Part shown: piece by piece, positions 19,755 through 30,914 of the stretch
How positions within the stretch are numbered: position 1 is the first letter of the stretch
Layout of the letters: the number at the start of each line of letters is the position of its first letter
NCBI GenBank assembly: GCA_002426885.1
Contig: DINU01000022.1
Coordinates: 1-50,484, forward strand
DNA from: Patescibacteria group bacterium UBA5532
GTDB lineage: Bacteria > Patescibacteriota > Gracilibacteria > BD1-5 > UBA2023
Reading direction: 5' to 3'
Length of the DNA: 50,484 nucleotides
Notes under the pieces: generated by a model
What the model was told of the DNA's origin: nothing
The model's input: the letters and a program-made list of their open reading frames with translations, nothing else
Database searches by the model: none
Translations under genes and position numbers: made by a program

Positions 19755-20513
19755 CTAGGAACTTGCCCCACTTCCAGTCCATGTCTCGAGCTCGACATTC
19801 GCAAAGTCGACGAACTTCCGAGAGAGAAGATTATACATTCCTTTATATGGATTGGTGTCAGATCCGAGTTCGAATGGATCCAGCTGACAGAGATAGATGA
19901 GCCCACGCGGAGGATCTCACGTATATGCAAAAAGCACCCACTCCTCCCGCTCGAGCAGAAACATATTTTCGAGGTGCATTTTTCTATGAAGGAGCAGATA
20001 TCCGACGAGATGTTCTTCGAGATAAAAATGAATCTGCTGTTCAGTGTATTCTTTTCCTGCTTCTTCCGCGTCCATCTGGACATATTTCTGAAAGACTGGA
20101 TCCTCCTTGAAGATCATTTTCACTTTCGTAAAATCTGAGAAAAAAGCGCCATACGCGAGATACATCTGAAACCAAGAATCGAAATGAAAGGCAGAATCGA
20201 CCTGAAATTGTGCATGTTTTTTCTCTTTTATCTTCAGAATGCCTCACTTATGAGAGAGAGCATTCTGAGCGAGATGATTTTTTTCTTCCGACACATTCTC
20301 TCCGAAGTTCATATACAATCCCTCAGAATAGAGAAAATTTACGCCGACCGTATTCTCGAGCATTTTCTCAGAGAAAAACGCGAGATACTCCATATATTTC
20401 TCTGGAGACTGGAGATTGGAGATGCGACTCATCGAGATCGGAAGGACGATCATTCCCCAGTCGCGTGGAAAATGATTGATATCGAAAAACGTATTTGATG
20501 GGATCGGTGACAT
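19755..20513 (-). CDS. Possible cyclodipeptide synthase-like protein
   Basis: A 252-residue protein with only distant resemblance to tRNA-dependent cyclodipeptide synthases, which make cyclic dipeptides from aminoacyl-tRNAs. In favour: a VLPISMSRIS segment like the family's GISxxNS nucleophile region; then EDPVFQKYVQMDAEEAGKEY; a helix with a candidate catalytic Tyr (HLVGYLLLHRKM); and EEWVLFAYTGDP. Against: the Glu expected four residues after that Tyr is His here. Two TGA-Gly codons; stop TAG. The upstream coding stretch is in other frames, so the N-terminus may be longer. Confidence 0.4.
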
Positions 20514-20850
20514 AGAAATGTAAAATACCTGAGACGAGTATAGCGGTTTTTACTGAAGAATTCAAAAAATTCTCGATTTTCATTGGATTCTTTACACAGA
20601 ATTCTTTTACTCACACTTTTTGCTTTTTTTCGAGAAAATAGCGAAAATTCGGCTCATCGGCAAGGATTCCTGTCTGCTCGCATCAGTAGTACACTTCGCT
20701 TTGTTTTCGATTCTTGTCTTTGATTTTTTGCGAGAATTCCGTTCTGTGCTTCGTGTCGTCAGTATGGATTCCTGCTTTCGCGAGGTAATGCTTGCCTCAT
20801 CCTTGTGTGTAATACATTCCTATTCATGTCAATATTCTCACCTCCATCAT
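20514..20850 (-). CDS. Coding stretch in a shifted frame
   Basis: From ATG ATG at 20845-20850 this frame reads MMEVRILTGIGMYYTQGGG, then KHYLAKAGIHTDDTKHRTEF and CEQTGILADEPNFRYFLEKK, with protein-like composition and host-like codons including three TGA-Gly. It has no stop before running into the next gene, where the coding signal switches by one base to the frame of 19755-20513. It may be a separate gene, or the middle of one longer gene interrupted by two compensating indels. No family recognised. Confidence 0.4.
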
Positions 20851-21047
20851 TCCAGTTTATCTCAGAATCCATATATTTTCTTGGTGTAAAATTCCTTCAT
20901 GGAAATTCGACTTTTTGCTGGTTCACGAGTATGGATTTCTGTTTCAGAGGGGAATAATAGATCTGTGATAGATTTCTCAGCTTCGTATCTCGGTTCATAA
21001 TTATATCTTCTCGAGAGACATGCCCTGCTCCTCATATATTTTTCCAT
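20820..21047 (-). CDS. Short ORF overlapping the nadK end
   Basis: A 75-residue frame whose coding-like part is SITDLLFPSETEIHTREPAK followed by FYTKKIYGFGDKLEGWRGEY, with four TGA-Gly codons. It stops at TAG 20820-20822. The first 20 codons overlap nadK and look non-coding, so the start is uncertain. It is in the same frame as the gene at 19755-20513, which fits one gene broken by paired shifts. Confidence 0.35.
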
Positions 21048-21816
21048 CCCATTTCGATGTGTATGAGTCTTCTATGAGGAGTGTGACATTCTCGGACGCG
21101 CGTGTGATCGTGAGAAAAAAAGGACGATTTTCCGCATGAAGCATTCGAGTATTATCGATGAGAAGATCGATCGAGTTCTCTCGATCTGCTTTATATTGGA
21201 TATGGATCGTTCCAGAATCTGGGAAGACCGTCGCCGAGAACGTATCTGGTGTGATTCCTCCGACCGGCATGATGACGTTCAGATTCGCCTCATGCGGAAG
21301 AATCACTCATCCATAGCTTCGACTCCAGCCTGTCGATCCCGTCGGAGTCGATATCATGATGCCATCACCACGATAATTGAAGTATTTTTCTTCATGCGCA
21401 AAAAAAAGATCGATCGCCTGTGCATCGCCTGACCGAACGAGAAATACCTCATTAAAAGCGTATCACTCGATGCGTTCTTCACCGATTTCACAGAGAATAT
21501 GCAAGATAGGATAGGCGCGTTCTGAAAAAGAAAAAACTGTTTTACGCTCGAAAACTGCTCGATCATGCAAGAGAAATCCTTTCGTTCCGAAGTTTACGCC
21601 GAGAATCGGAATCTGATCGTGGTGTGCTTTTTTTGCAATCTCGACAAAGAGACCATCTCCTCAGAGGACGATATAGGTCGGTGTGTGGAGCGCATCTGCA
21701 AGGCACTCTTCCACTCCCGACTTGAGAAACTGCTCGATCGCATCTTTCTGTGATGTACGTGCATCTGAGAAAAATGTGAGATGCTTGAAGGTATCGATCT
21801 GAATCGTATGAGACAT
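21001..21816 (-). CDS. nadK: NAD kinase
   Basis: Phosphorylates NAD to NADP. The 271-residue protein has the family signatures in order: GGDG (with one TGA-coded Gly) near residue 66, LGVNFGTKGFL, NEVFLVR, and the glycine-rich RGDGIMISTPTGSTGWSRSY. The C-terminal part has VMPVGGITPDT. The enzyme joins the NAD salvage theme of the left end, but no copy of the NAD-operon palindrome is seen at its start. It ends 17 bp or less from neighbouring genes. Confidence 0.93.
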
Positions 21817-21829
21817 ACAGTGGAGAAAT

Positions 21830-22738
21830 TTATGGGAGAATTTTTTCGAGGAGTGGGCGGATCGACAGGACGATCATATTCTCGACTTTTCTCGCACGCT
21901 CGATATTACTCGGGATCGAATCCGTGACGATGAGCTCATCGACTCCTTCGGCGAGGGTCGCGTATTCTTCTCGAGGAAAAACCCCATGCGGAACGAATAC
22001 GCGCACGCGCTTCGCGCCGTGCGCTCGGAGCACTTTCGCTGTTTCTCGGATCGTCCCGCCTGATTGGATCAGATCATCGATAATCATCACATCACTTCCT
22101 TCAGGATTTCCCTCGGTGATCGTGACGATTTTTTCTTTTCCTTTCCGGACTTTCGAGCAGATTATGCGCTCGGACTCAGGGATATGCTCGAGCGTGTACC
22201 GAAATCGCTTCGCAGCGCCATCATCTGGAAATACGATTTTCTCTCCTGGAAGTATCGGCGCCAGCCCAGTCGTCGTGTGGAGCTCGACGTGTATTTTTTC
22301 TGGGTCAAAAAGTGACTGCTCGACAAGTGCATGAATATCGAAAATATGGAGTATATTTTTCTGCGCCAGTCCAGAAGGAAGACTCGAAAAAAGATGCGCA
22401 AAAGAATGTGCCGATTCCGTGAGTCACTTCTGCTCGACACGCTCTGATGTCCCGACTGGGAAAAATGGCATAAAAATCGTGAGACTCAGCGCTGAGTTTT
22501 TTACCAGATTAAAGAGGAGATTATACTGATCAAAGAGCTCAGCTATATTCGAAAAATCTCCGAGATAGACGATGTGCCGATGCTCGATCTGCTCTTTTAC
22601 ATCAGGAAAAGAAAGATTCGGAGTATGATCAGGAAAGTGATTATAGTCGATATTTCCGAGTGTGTATTTCTCAGGATTTTCTCGAGCCATTTCGCTGATC
22701 ACATCCGAGAAACGCGGGTGTGCGACAAGTGTATACAT
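21830..22738 (-). CDS. prs: Ribose-phosphate pyrophosphokinase (PRPP synthetase)
   Basis: Makes PRPP from ribose 5-phosphate and ATP, needed for nucleotides and for the PncB reaction. The 302-residue protein is slightly shorter than typical Prs and its N-terminal half is divergent. The C-terminal half has the flexible-loop-like FPDDGAAKRFR and the PRPP-binding loop VMIIDDLIQSGGTIRE. One TGA-Gly follows VEQK. A diverged Prs-like paralogue or another phosphoribosyltransferase-fold enzyme is possible. Probably transcribed with nadK, 13 bp downstream. Confidence 0.8.
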
Positions 22739-22835
22739 GAGGAAAGTATACTAGAGAAACACGAGAGTCAAATCTTTCCACGTACAATCTACCACCAAAT
22801 GCAACTTTCAGAATCATTGATGCAGGAATTCGGTT

Positions 22836-23513
22836 TTACAGAAGCCCTTTTTCTTTTTTTACTGCATAGATAAAAAGGTAGAGGAGCAAGAAGAAACTGC
22901 CATATAGCAGAATAAATTGCCACATTCCCATTACTCCGACCGAAAAACGCTCACTTTCAAAAAGGCGAGATTCACTATGAATCGTGACTGCCATGCCGTT
23001 TGTCGCGATGCTTTCCATAATTTCCCAGATGACATGGAGTGGATCGGTAAAAATATCCCACGAGTTAAAGCGAAAAAACCGTCCGATATAGACTCCGAAT
23101 GTCGAGAGGAAAATCGAGAAAATGACGATACTCCATCCGAGGAATACACGTTTTTTCCCATGAAAATACCGTCGAATCAGGTCGATCGATGCGAATCCTG
23201 TGACGATCCCAGCGATCGTACATGTCAGGATAAAAATAATATCGAAGTAGATCAGACGTGTATCATCATAAAGATGGATAAAATCCGTCACGATATAGAA
23301 GCTATTCGGTAAGAAAAGTATCCAGAGTGGAAAGAAAATCCATCGCAGGGATGATCGTATCGTCACGAATCAGAATGCGAAAAAGAAGGGCATCATCGCG
23401 AGAACGAGATTCCAGATCAGCGGAAAAAGTTCCGAAGAATATCCGAAGATGACGCGTGTGCACGCGAGTCAGAATGCGAAGAGACAGAGAAGAAGAAATG
23501 CGGGAATATGCAT
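22836..23513 (-). CDS. DUF1361 integral membrane protein
   Basis: A 225-residue protein with about seven hydrophobic segments. It resembles DUF1361 proteins in FFPLWILFLPNSFYIVTDFI and HLYDDTRLIYFDI (family pattern PNAPYxxTDxxHL). Function unknown. The ATG at 23511-23513 adds an N-terminal membrane segment read through TGA-Gly codons. Stop TAA. Confidence 0.82.
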
Positions 23514-23533
23514 ATGTGAATGGGACAAGAAAC

Positions 23534-23566
23534 AAAAAAGGTCTTCCGTTGCAAAGACCTTTTTTG
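23534..23566. terminator. Bidirectional terminator
   Basis: AAAAAAGGTCTT pairs with AAGACCTTTTTT around a CCGTTGC loop, so T runs follow the stem on both strands. It lies between glmS and the DUF1361 gene. Confidence 0.88.
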
Positions 23567-23708
23567 TATTAAAGCTTTATCCTGTAGTCACCGCCCCTTT
23601 GACCAGAAGGAGTGCCTCGTCAGCGAGTTGCTTCAGAGGAGAAATAAAGTATAGCGAGTATATAAGAGTTCGAAAAAAAAGCAAATATATTCACCATTCT
23701 TTCACACT
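23567..23708 (-). other. Gap between glmS and its terminator, with a short ORF
   Basis: Just after glmS on the minus strand a short frame ends in LKQLADEALLLVKGAVTTG and a TAA at about 23579. A second frame is open from an ATG near 23694. Neither is a recognised gene; the first looks like a protein tail. No tRNA fold was found. The stretch is probably the glmS 3' UTR with a CTCG/CGAG hairpin. Confidence 0.3.
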
Positions 23709-25571
23709 TTACTCGACTGTGACACTTTTCGCGAGATTTCGCGGTTTATCGATATCTCTTCCGAGATCGCACGCGATGTAGTATGCGAAGAGCTGGAGTA
23801 TCACGACCTCAAGGAAAGGATTCAGGAGAGGATGGAGCGAATGAAATGAGATAACGTCTGTATAGAGCGATTTTGATACGTCATTTTCTGCGATAATACC
23901 GATCACTTTTCCTCCACGAGCTTGGATTTCTTGTACAGAAGAGTTATTCTTCGAGACAAGTGGTCCACCACCATTTACGAGGACTGTCGGGAAATTCTCA
24001 TCGATCAGCGCGATCGGTCCATGTTTCAGTTCTCATGCTGGATATGCCTCTGAGTGGATATACGAGAGTTCTTTTAATTTCAGTGATCCTTCGAGTGCGA
24101 TCGCGAGTTCTGCTTCTCGTCCGAGGTAGAAAAAGTCTGTATAGTGTGCGTATTTCTGAGCGATAGTCTTGATCGATTCGGCATTTTCCAATATATCGAA
24201 TATCCTCTCTGGAAGGACGCGAAGTCCATCGAGAATCTCTCGATAGAGCCCATAGTCGAGTCCTCGCTTCTTCCCGAGATAGAGCGCGAGAAAGAGGAAA
24301 CAGGCGATCATCCCAGTGAATGCCTTGGTCGAGGCGACTCCGATCTCCGCACCAGCGCGCGTAAAGAGCCCTCTCCCAGCGATTCGTGCGATCGATGATC
24401 CGGAGACATTTACGATTCCGAAGACATTTCCTCACTGTTCTTTCACGATCTTGAGTGAGTCGACGGTGTCTGCTGTCTCTCATGACTGTGATACGAAGAT
24501 GAAGAGTGTCGTTGGATTGATAAATTTTCGCTGATACTTGAATTCTGCGGAGATCACGACTTCCGTCGGAATTCCGGCAAGCTCCTCGAGATAATGTTTT
24601 CCGAGGACTCACGCGATATATGCTGTTCCTGGTGCGACGACGACGATTTTCTCGATTCATTGCTTCGAGAGGTCCTCGAGTGTATCAGAGTGAAGTTCGT
24701 TTGAGTAAAAATTTATCCGCCCACGAAAGACATCCTCGAGTACTTGCGGTTGTTCCCAGATTTCCTTCAGCATAAAATGCGGATAGAGGCCCAGTTCAGA
24801 TGCTTTTTCATCTTCATCGACATGCTGAATGACGCGATAAATCGGCTCTTTTCCTGACAGAATCGTATAATTTTCAGGTGTCACATAAAAAATATCGCCA
24901 TCTTCCAGGAAAATATATCGATCGATCAGACCGATAAGTGACTGATAATCCGACGAGATAAAGCGCTCACTTGCGGATTCTGTATTTTCTTTTCCGAATC
25001 CGATCACCATCGGACTTCACTTTTTTGTCCCGAAAATCATATCTGGATGATCTCGATCGAGAAAGACGAGTCCATATGCACCTTCCATGCGTTCGATAAT
25101 CTTCTCGAGTGCGATCAGATGTGGATTTCATCATCCTGATGGAGTGTCGATATAGACATCTTCGAAGAGTTTCGCGACGATCTCCGTGTCTGTCTCAGAG
25201 TAAAATGAATATCATTTTTCCTTCAGTTCATCGCGAAGCTCGCGATAGTTCTCGATAATCCCGTTATGTACGACCGCAAAACGTCCACTCTGCGAAAGAT
25301 GTGGATGACAATTTCCCTCGGTGACTCCGCCATGCGTCGCCCAGCGTGTGTGTCCGATCCCGACGTGATAGGATGAAAGGTCGTATGATTCTGACTTCAC
25401 TTTCAGATTCGAGACTTTCCCGACGGATTTAATCGTCTCGATTTTTTTCTCATGATTGACGATGCACATGCCAGCACTGTCATACCCACGATACTCGAGT
25501 CTCTGGAGTCATTCGACTATGGCCTCGCTCGCATGTCATGCGCGACCAAGATATCAGAAAATACCACACAT
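23709..25571 (-). CDS. glmS: Glutamine-fructose-6-phosphate aminotransferase
   Basis: Makes glucosamine 6-phosphate, the entry to amino sugars for peptidoglycan. The protein has 620 residues. It starts MCGIFGYLGRAGHASEAIVE with the catalytic Cys after Met and TGA-coded glycines. The glutaminase domain shows HTRWATHGGVTEGNCHPH and VHNGIIENY. Two SIS domains follow, and the C-terminus DKPRNLAKSVTVE is the family's invariant end. No glmS ribozyme was recognised upstream. folD lies 26 bp upstream in the same direction. Confidence 0.96.
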
Positions 25572-25597
25572 AGGAGGAAAATTAGGGATAAAAATTA

Positions 25598-26434
25598 CTA
25601 TTCCATTTTTTTCTGATTTTCATATGCATACCACGTATTCGCGATGAGCGTCGCGACCGTCATCGGTCCGACCCCTCAGGGTGACGGGGAAATGCTCGCT
25701 ACAAAATCTTTCAGATTCTCAAAATCTGCATCGCCGTACGCCTTTCACTCGACAAAAGTCGATCCGACATCGATAATGATCGACGCTTCGGTGACCATAT
25801 CTTTTGTCAGGAACTTCGGCTTTCCGACCGCGATGATGATGATATCTGCACTGCGTGTGATTTCTTTCAGATTTTTCGTGTGAGAATTACAGGCGATTAC
25901 CGTTGCGCCCGCATTTATCAGCATGAGCGCCATTGGTTTTCCGACGATATTGGATCGTCCGATAACAGCGATTTTTTTCCCTCTCACGTCTATGTCATAA
26001 AAATGCATCAGTGTCATGATTCCTTTCGGAGTACAGCTCCAGAGTCCATCGTGTGCGAGGAACATATTCCCGATCTGCGTCTTCGTGAATCCGTCGACAT
26101 CCTTTATCGGATCGATACACTCGGTGATCGCATACCGGTCGAGATGATCTGGAAGAGGTGCTTGGATGATGATCCCATGGATTTTTGGATCACGAGAAAG
26201 TGCTCGGATTTCTTCCTCGATCTTCGCCTGAGTCACACTGACTGGAAAACGATGTACCGAAAAATTCATCCCGACTTCTTTCGCGCGCTTTTCCTTCATG
26301 CGGATGTACGCGAGACTCGCAGGATTTTCCCCGACGAGCACGACGACGAGGAAAGGCGGTGTATCCACGTGTGTGATATTTTCTCGGATTTCTTCGAGTA
26401 CATGCGATGCGACCTTATATCCGTCAAGAATCAT
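25598..26434 (-). CDS. folD: Bifunctional methylenetetrahydrofolate dehydrogenase/cyclohydrolase
   Basis: Interconverts one-carbon tetrahydrofolates. The 278-residue protein shows YIRMKEKRAKEVGM with the catalytic Lys, GIIIQAPLPDHL, the dinucleotide site VIGRSNIVGKPMALML and a C-terminal SPSPGGVGPMTVATL in which one Gly is TGA. Ends in TAG, 26 bp before glmS, so the two may be one operon. Confidence 0.96.
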
Positions 26435-26529
26435 ACAGTCCAGAGACTAAAAAATACTATTGTCGTATAGTATTGATATTCTGGATTTTTGCAAAAGGAG
26501 AATTTCTTACTCCACCAAGATGATATTAC

Positions 26530-26558
26530 TTGACTAGTTGGGCTCTTTATGATATTGT
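26530..26558 (+). promoter_or_regulatory. Candidate promoter for the 404-residue gene
   Basis: TTGACT (26530-26535) and TATTGT (26553-26558) with a 17-bp spacer, about 20 bp before the start codon. Confidence 0.4.
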
Positions 26559-26578
26559 TGTGTTGTTTTTTTAAATTC

Positions 26579-27793
26579 ATGACTTACTCTTCATCCGAGC
26601 AAAGAAACCCACCATGAGCTCCTCAACAGGCAAGCTATGCCTCACAATCTGAAAGTGACCAAGTTTTGCTGGGTAATATCCTATTTCTTGGGAAAACCCA
26701 AATAATAGCGTATTTACAAGAAAACTCCTTCAATATACAGGATTTGATAGAACTCAGAAATGTGGTTCTATTTGCAGATTTACACATTGTGAAGATTATC
26801 TGTGGACACACCACAGAGAAGGAAAAAAGAAAATCACTCCTCCTTGCAAATTGTTATGTAAAGAATGAGAAATATCTTCAGATGTGAGAATTTCAGTATG
26901 TGAAACCATCCCATGAAAAACTTCGCATTTTATGAGAATACAAAGATATAATTACCGAATGAAATGTGTATATTCCCGAAGCTATACCAAAGTGAACCCC
27001 TTTTTCACTTCTTGATAAAAGGATTCACGAAAATATTAACCACCACAGGGAGTGGTGAAAGCCAATAAATGTATGAGAGCAAACCTTTTTTGATACAAAC
27101 ACCGGAGAAATTGCTTCTCATGAAGCACAATTGCTAATAAATAGAATTTTTGCCCCGTTTTTCCCCATGACACGAGCTATACGTCTCATGAACGAAAGTT
27201 GAGAAAATGTGTATGTTTCTGTAGATGTTGAGTGAAATATTTCCTGAAAAGAAATCAGTGGATTTTATCAAAATGTTCCATTTGAAATAAAGTTTTTTTT
27301 TCGATTATTGTACCAATTTCTGGTGGACGATTTTGATCGAGGTACCTCCCATAACATTAGTCATGAATGAATTATGTATGATTTTAACATGATCTGGGAT
27401 GCACCACCAACAAAAGATAAAATTTACTATTTTTCTGATATTTTTTCCAAGAAGGAATTTTATGGTGTTTTTAAAGAAATCTTCTTTACATTGAAAAATT
27501 ATATTCATTTCTATTGTAGTGAAGAAATTGCTCGATATGAGAAAATAAAGGATACAGAATGACTATGAAGTCAGCGAGGAGATGTATCAGAAAGAATTAT
27601 AACACTTCAACGACTATTAAATCATGAAAAAAGCTTTACTATGACGAATGTGGTAGCATCCATAGGGATAAAAAAGAAAGAGGTGTTACAATTTGCCTAT
27701 GAGGCAGATATGGAACATGCGGTGTGATGATATGCTTCCAGGGGTGTGATGGGGAAGATTCGAGGGGCACTCTCCGTATTTCTCTGAAGATAA
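26579..27793 (+). CDS. Hypothetical protein, 404 residues
   Basis: A large gene hidden by about 17 in-frame TGA codons. The N-terminus is Ser/Gln/Pro-rich and probably disordered (MTYSSSEQRNPPGAPQQASY). Then comes a mixed alpha/beta region, and a C-terminal part with a possible helix-turn-helix (SFTMTNVVASIGIKKKEVLQ). There are no membrane segments or recognised catalytic motifs. It is AT-rich, flanked by minus-strand genes, and has its own promoter. Stop TAA, 17 bp from the end of uvrB on the other strand. I cannot name a family. Confidence 0.75.
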
Positions 27794-27809
27794 CGTAACG
27801 CACGAGGTA

Positions 27810-29771
27810 CTATTTCCCCTTCCGAAGACTCAGGAGCTCGTCTCGGATTTCGGCTGCACGTTCAAAATCAAGATTGGTCGATGCGACATCCATCTCGAGC
27901 TCGAGCCTTTTTATATACCGATCTCGATCTTTTCCTGAGAGATTTTTTTGTTCTGAGGTTTTTTTCTTTCCCATTCCGCCTGCGAGATCCTTCACTGCAG
28001 AGATGATCGTCCGAGGAGTGATACCATGCTCCGTGTTATAGGCGATCTGGATAGCACGACGATGTTCTGTCTCATCGATCGCATCCTGCATCGCACCGGA
28101 GATCCGACTCTGATGAGAATACATGATGACATGTCCGTTTACATTTCGCGCTGCACGACCGATGATCTGCAGGAGCGAAGTTTTACTCCTGAGAAAACCG
28201 ACTTTTTCTGCATCGAGAATCCCGATAAATGACGTCTCAGGAAGATCCAGTCATTCACGCAGGAGATTTACCCCGACGATGACATCGATCGTACCGAGAC
28301 GATACTCTCGGAGAATCTCGAGGCGTTCGACCGTCTCGATCTCCGAGTGTAGATATCTTACCTTGATACCATTCTCGGCGAGATAGAGCGAGAGATCCTC
28401 CGATGATTTCTTCGTGAGGGTCGTGATGAGCGAACGCTCTCACCGGGCATTTGTCGCGGAAATCTCTCGCATGAGAGAGTCGACCATTCCTTCCATGTCT
28501 TCTATCGCGACGATCGGATCGATCAGTCCGGTCGGACGGATGACTTGCTCGACGCGGAGTTTTTCGTGCTCTTTTTCATAATTTCCAGGGGTTGCTGAGA
28601 TGAAGACCGTTTGTCCGATCTTTTTCTCGAATTCATCGAACTGGAGTGGGCGATTCTCGAGTGCAGAGGGGAGCCGAAAACCGTACTCCACGAGATTCAT
28701 TTTTCTCGCTCGATCGCCCGCGTACATCCCACCGATCTGCGGGATCGTGATATGCGATTCATCGATAAACGTAAGATAATCTCTGGGAAAAAATTCGAGG
28801 AGTGTCGACGGAGCATCTCCGAGCTTTCGTCCAGAAAGATACATCGAATAATTCTCGATTCCATTCACAAATCCGACTTCCTGAAGCATCTCGAGATCGT
28901 ATTCGACGCGGAGCTTGATACGTTCTGCTTCGAGGAGTTTCCCTTGCTCCTGAAAAAAAGCGATCCGCTGATCGAGTTCTTCACGAATAGATGGGATAGT
29001 AGCATCGATCACGGATTTTGGTGTGACAAAATGTTTTGCTGGAAAAATCGTGTATTCTGAGAGCTCACCTTCAGACTCGTACGTGATCGGGACATGTCGC
29101 GTAATTCGCTCGAGTTCATCATCGAAAAACTCGAATGTCACGACTTCTTCGAGACTCGCAGGCCAGACCTCGAGTGTATCACCGATCACTCGAAACATTC
29201 CATGTCGAAAGTCAGCAGTCGCACGTTGAAATTGCATTTTTACAAGCATATCGAGAATATCTTCGAGCACATATTTTTCCCCGTGTTTGAGGGTAAAAGT
29301 CTGTGAAGAATAGTCTTCTGCGCTTCCAATTCCATAAATACACGATACTGATGCGACGATGATGACATCGTTTCGCGTCATGAGGGATTCGGTCGCGGCG
29401 TGGCGCAGGCGATCGATTTCTTCATTGATCGTCGCTTCCTTTTCTATGTACGAGCCTGTCTTGACGACGAATGCCTCCGGCTGATAGTAGTCATAATACG
29501 AGACGAAGTAGTGGACTGCATTATCAGGAAAAAATTCCTTGAATTCCTGAGCAAGTTGCGCCGCAAGTGTCTTATTATGCGCGATGACGAGAGCAGGGCG
29601 CTGAAGCTCGGATATGATATTTGCCATGGTAAAAGTCTTTCCAGAGCCGGTGACTCCGAGAAGTGTCTGAAAATCATGTCATTGTCTGAGTGAGTCTGTG
29701 AGCTTCCGGATCGCATCTGGCTGGTCACCCATCGGAACATACGGGGCATGAAGGCGGAACTGTCAATCCAT
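27810..29771 (-). CDS. uvrB: Excinuclease ABC subunit B
   Basis: Damage-verification helicase of nucleotide excision repair, 653 residues. Walker A is GVTGSGKTFTMANII, the beta-hairpin region is YYDYYQPEAFV, and the helicase motifs include ESHITIPQIGGMYAGDRARK (ESH in place of DESH context) and VGVNLLREGLDLPE. The C-terminal UVR domain ends LDFERAAEIRDELLSLRKGK. Four or more TGA-Gly codons, two in its first 35 residues, require the ATG at 29769-29771. Stop TAG. Confidence 0.97.
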
Positions 29772-30023
29772 AGAGAAAAAATATGATCGAGTATCTCTCT
29801 TCATGAGGGAAAGTCAAGGGAAAGAGGCTGGGATTTTCTTTTTTTCTTCAGAAAAATATAACTCTTTCTTATAGGAGTAATGTATAATTTCTTGGTATTT
29901 TTAGCTCCATCTCCTTTTTTGTATTCTTTCTGCAATATAACTTCGTCACGCCGTTCCTGCAAATAGAAAAGAAAACCTTGAAACTCAAAAACTTTCTATA
30001 CAATGGAGGCATATTTTCCCATT
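29772..30023. other. Divergent intergenic region uvrB-galU
   Basis: AT-rich. A perfect TATAAT on the plus strand at 29883-29888 lacks a good -35. A second candidate, TTGAAA with TACAAT just before 30003, would place the galU start site close to the ATG at 30024. No gene seen. Confidence 0.35.
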
Positions 30024-30905
30024 ATGAAAAAGATCACAAAATGTATTATCCCAGCAGCGGGGTTCGGGACGCGATTTCTCCCAGCGACCAAGGCCCAGCC
30101 GAAGGAGATGCTTCCCGTCGTGGATAAGCCTGTCATCCAGTATCTCGTCGAGGAGGCGGTTTCTGCTGGCATCACGGACATCATCATCGTGACAGGTCGG
30201 GGAAAGCGCTCGATCGAAGATCATTTCGACATGTCCTTCGAGCTCGAGAAGACGCTCGTCGAGAAATGAAAAATGAAAGAACTCGAAGAAGTCGAGAAAA
30301 TATCACATCTCGCTCGGATCGCCTATGTACGTCAGCCGATCCCACAATGAGACGGGGATGCACTTCTGCGTGCACGACCACTGATCGGGGATGAGCCATG
30401 CCTCGTACTTTTTGGGGATGATCTGATTCTCGGGGAGCGATCGTGAGCGGACCAACTCGTGAAGGCATATGAATACTATCAGACGCCGATTATCGCACTC
30501 GAGAAGATTGCTGATGAGCGAGTATCTTCATATGGTATTTTTGAGTCAAAATTTTCAGAAGGAAAATTTCATCGTATGCTTCGATTTCTCGAGAAACCGA
30601 AACCCACTGAGACAGCATCACGTCTCGGGGTGATCGGGAAATATGTTATTACGCCCGAAGTATTCGAGTACTTTGAAGCACAAGCAAAAGGCGCGAGTAA
30701 AGATGGGGAGATTCGGCTTGCAGATGCATTCGCGCGTATGGTCGATCATGCGCCGATCTATGGAGTCGAGATAGAAGGAGAGCGATATGATACAGGCGAT
30801 AAACTTGGCTTTATTCAGGCGACGATCGCATATGCACTTGAGCGAGATGGACTGGGTGATAAAGTCTGGGAGTACATGAAAACACGTGTCGAAAAAGGAC
30901 GATAA
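30024..30905 (+). CDS. galU: UTP-glucose-1-phosphate uridylyltransferase
   Basis: Makes UDP-glucose for glycan synthesis. The protein begins MKKITKCIIPAAGFGTRFLP, the standard GalU start with its nucleotide-binding loop, followed by KAQPKEMLPVVDKPVIQYLV. Later EKPKPTETASRLGVIGKYV and GERYDTGDKLGFIQA are conserved. 293 residues with three TGA-Gly codons. An upstream in-frame ATG at 30003 is less likely because it sits on a promoter-like sequence. Confidence 0.95.
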
Positions 30906-30914
30906 TTCTCTCCC

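Noticed and set aside
23449..23781. Plus-strand ORF of 110 codons
   Set aside because: It lies opposite the conserved glmS C-terminus and its terminator; its sequence is only the antisense of that coding region.
25571..25620. glmS ribozyme upstream of glmS
   Set aside because: The gap to folD is 26 bases, too short for the ribozyme.
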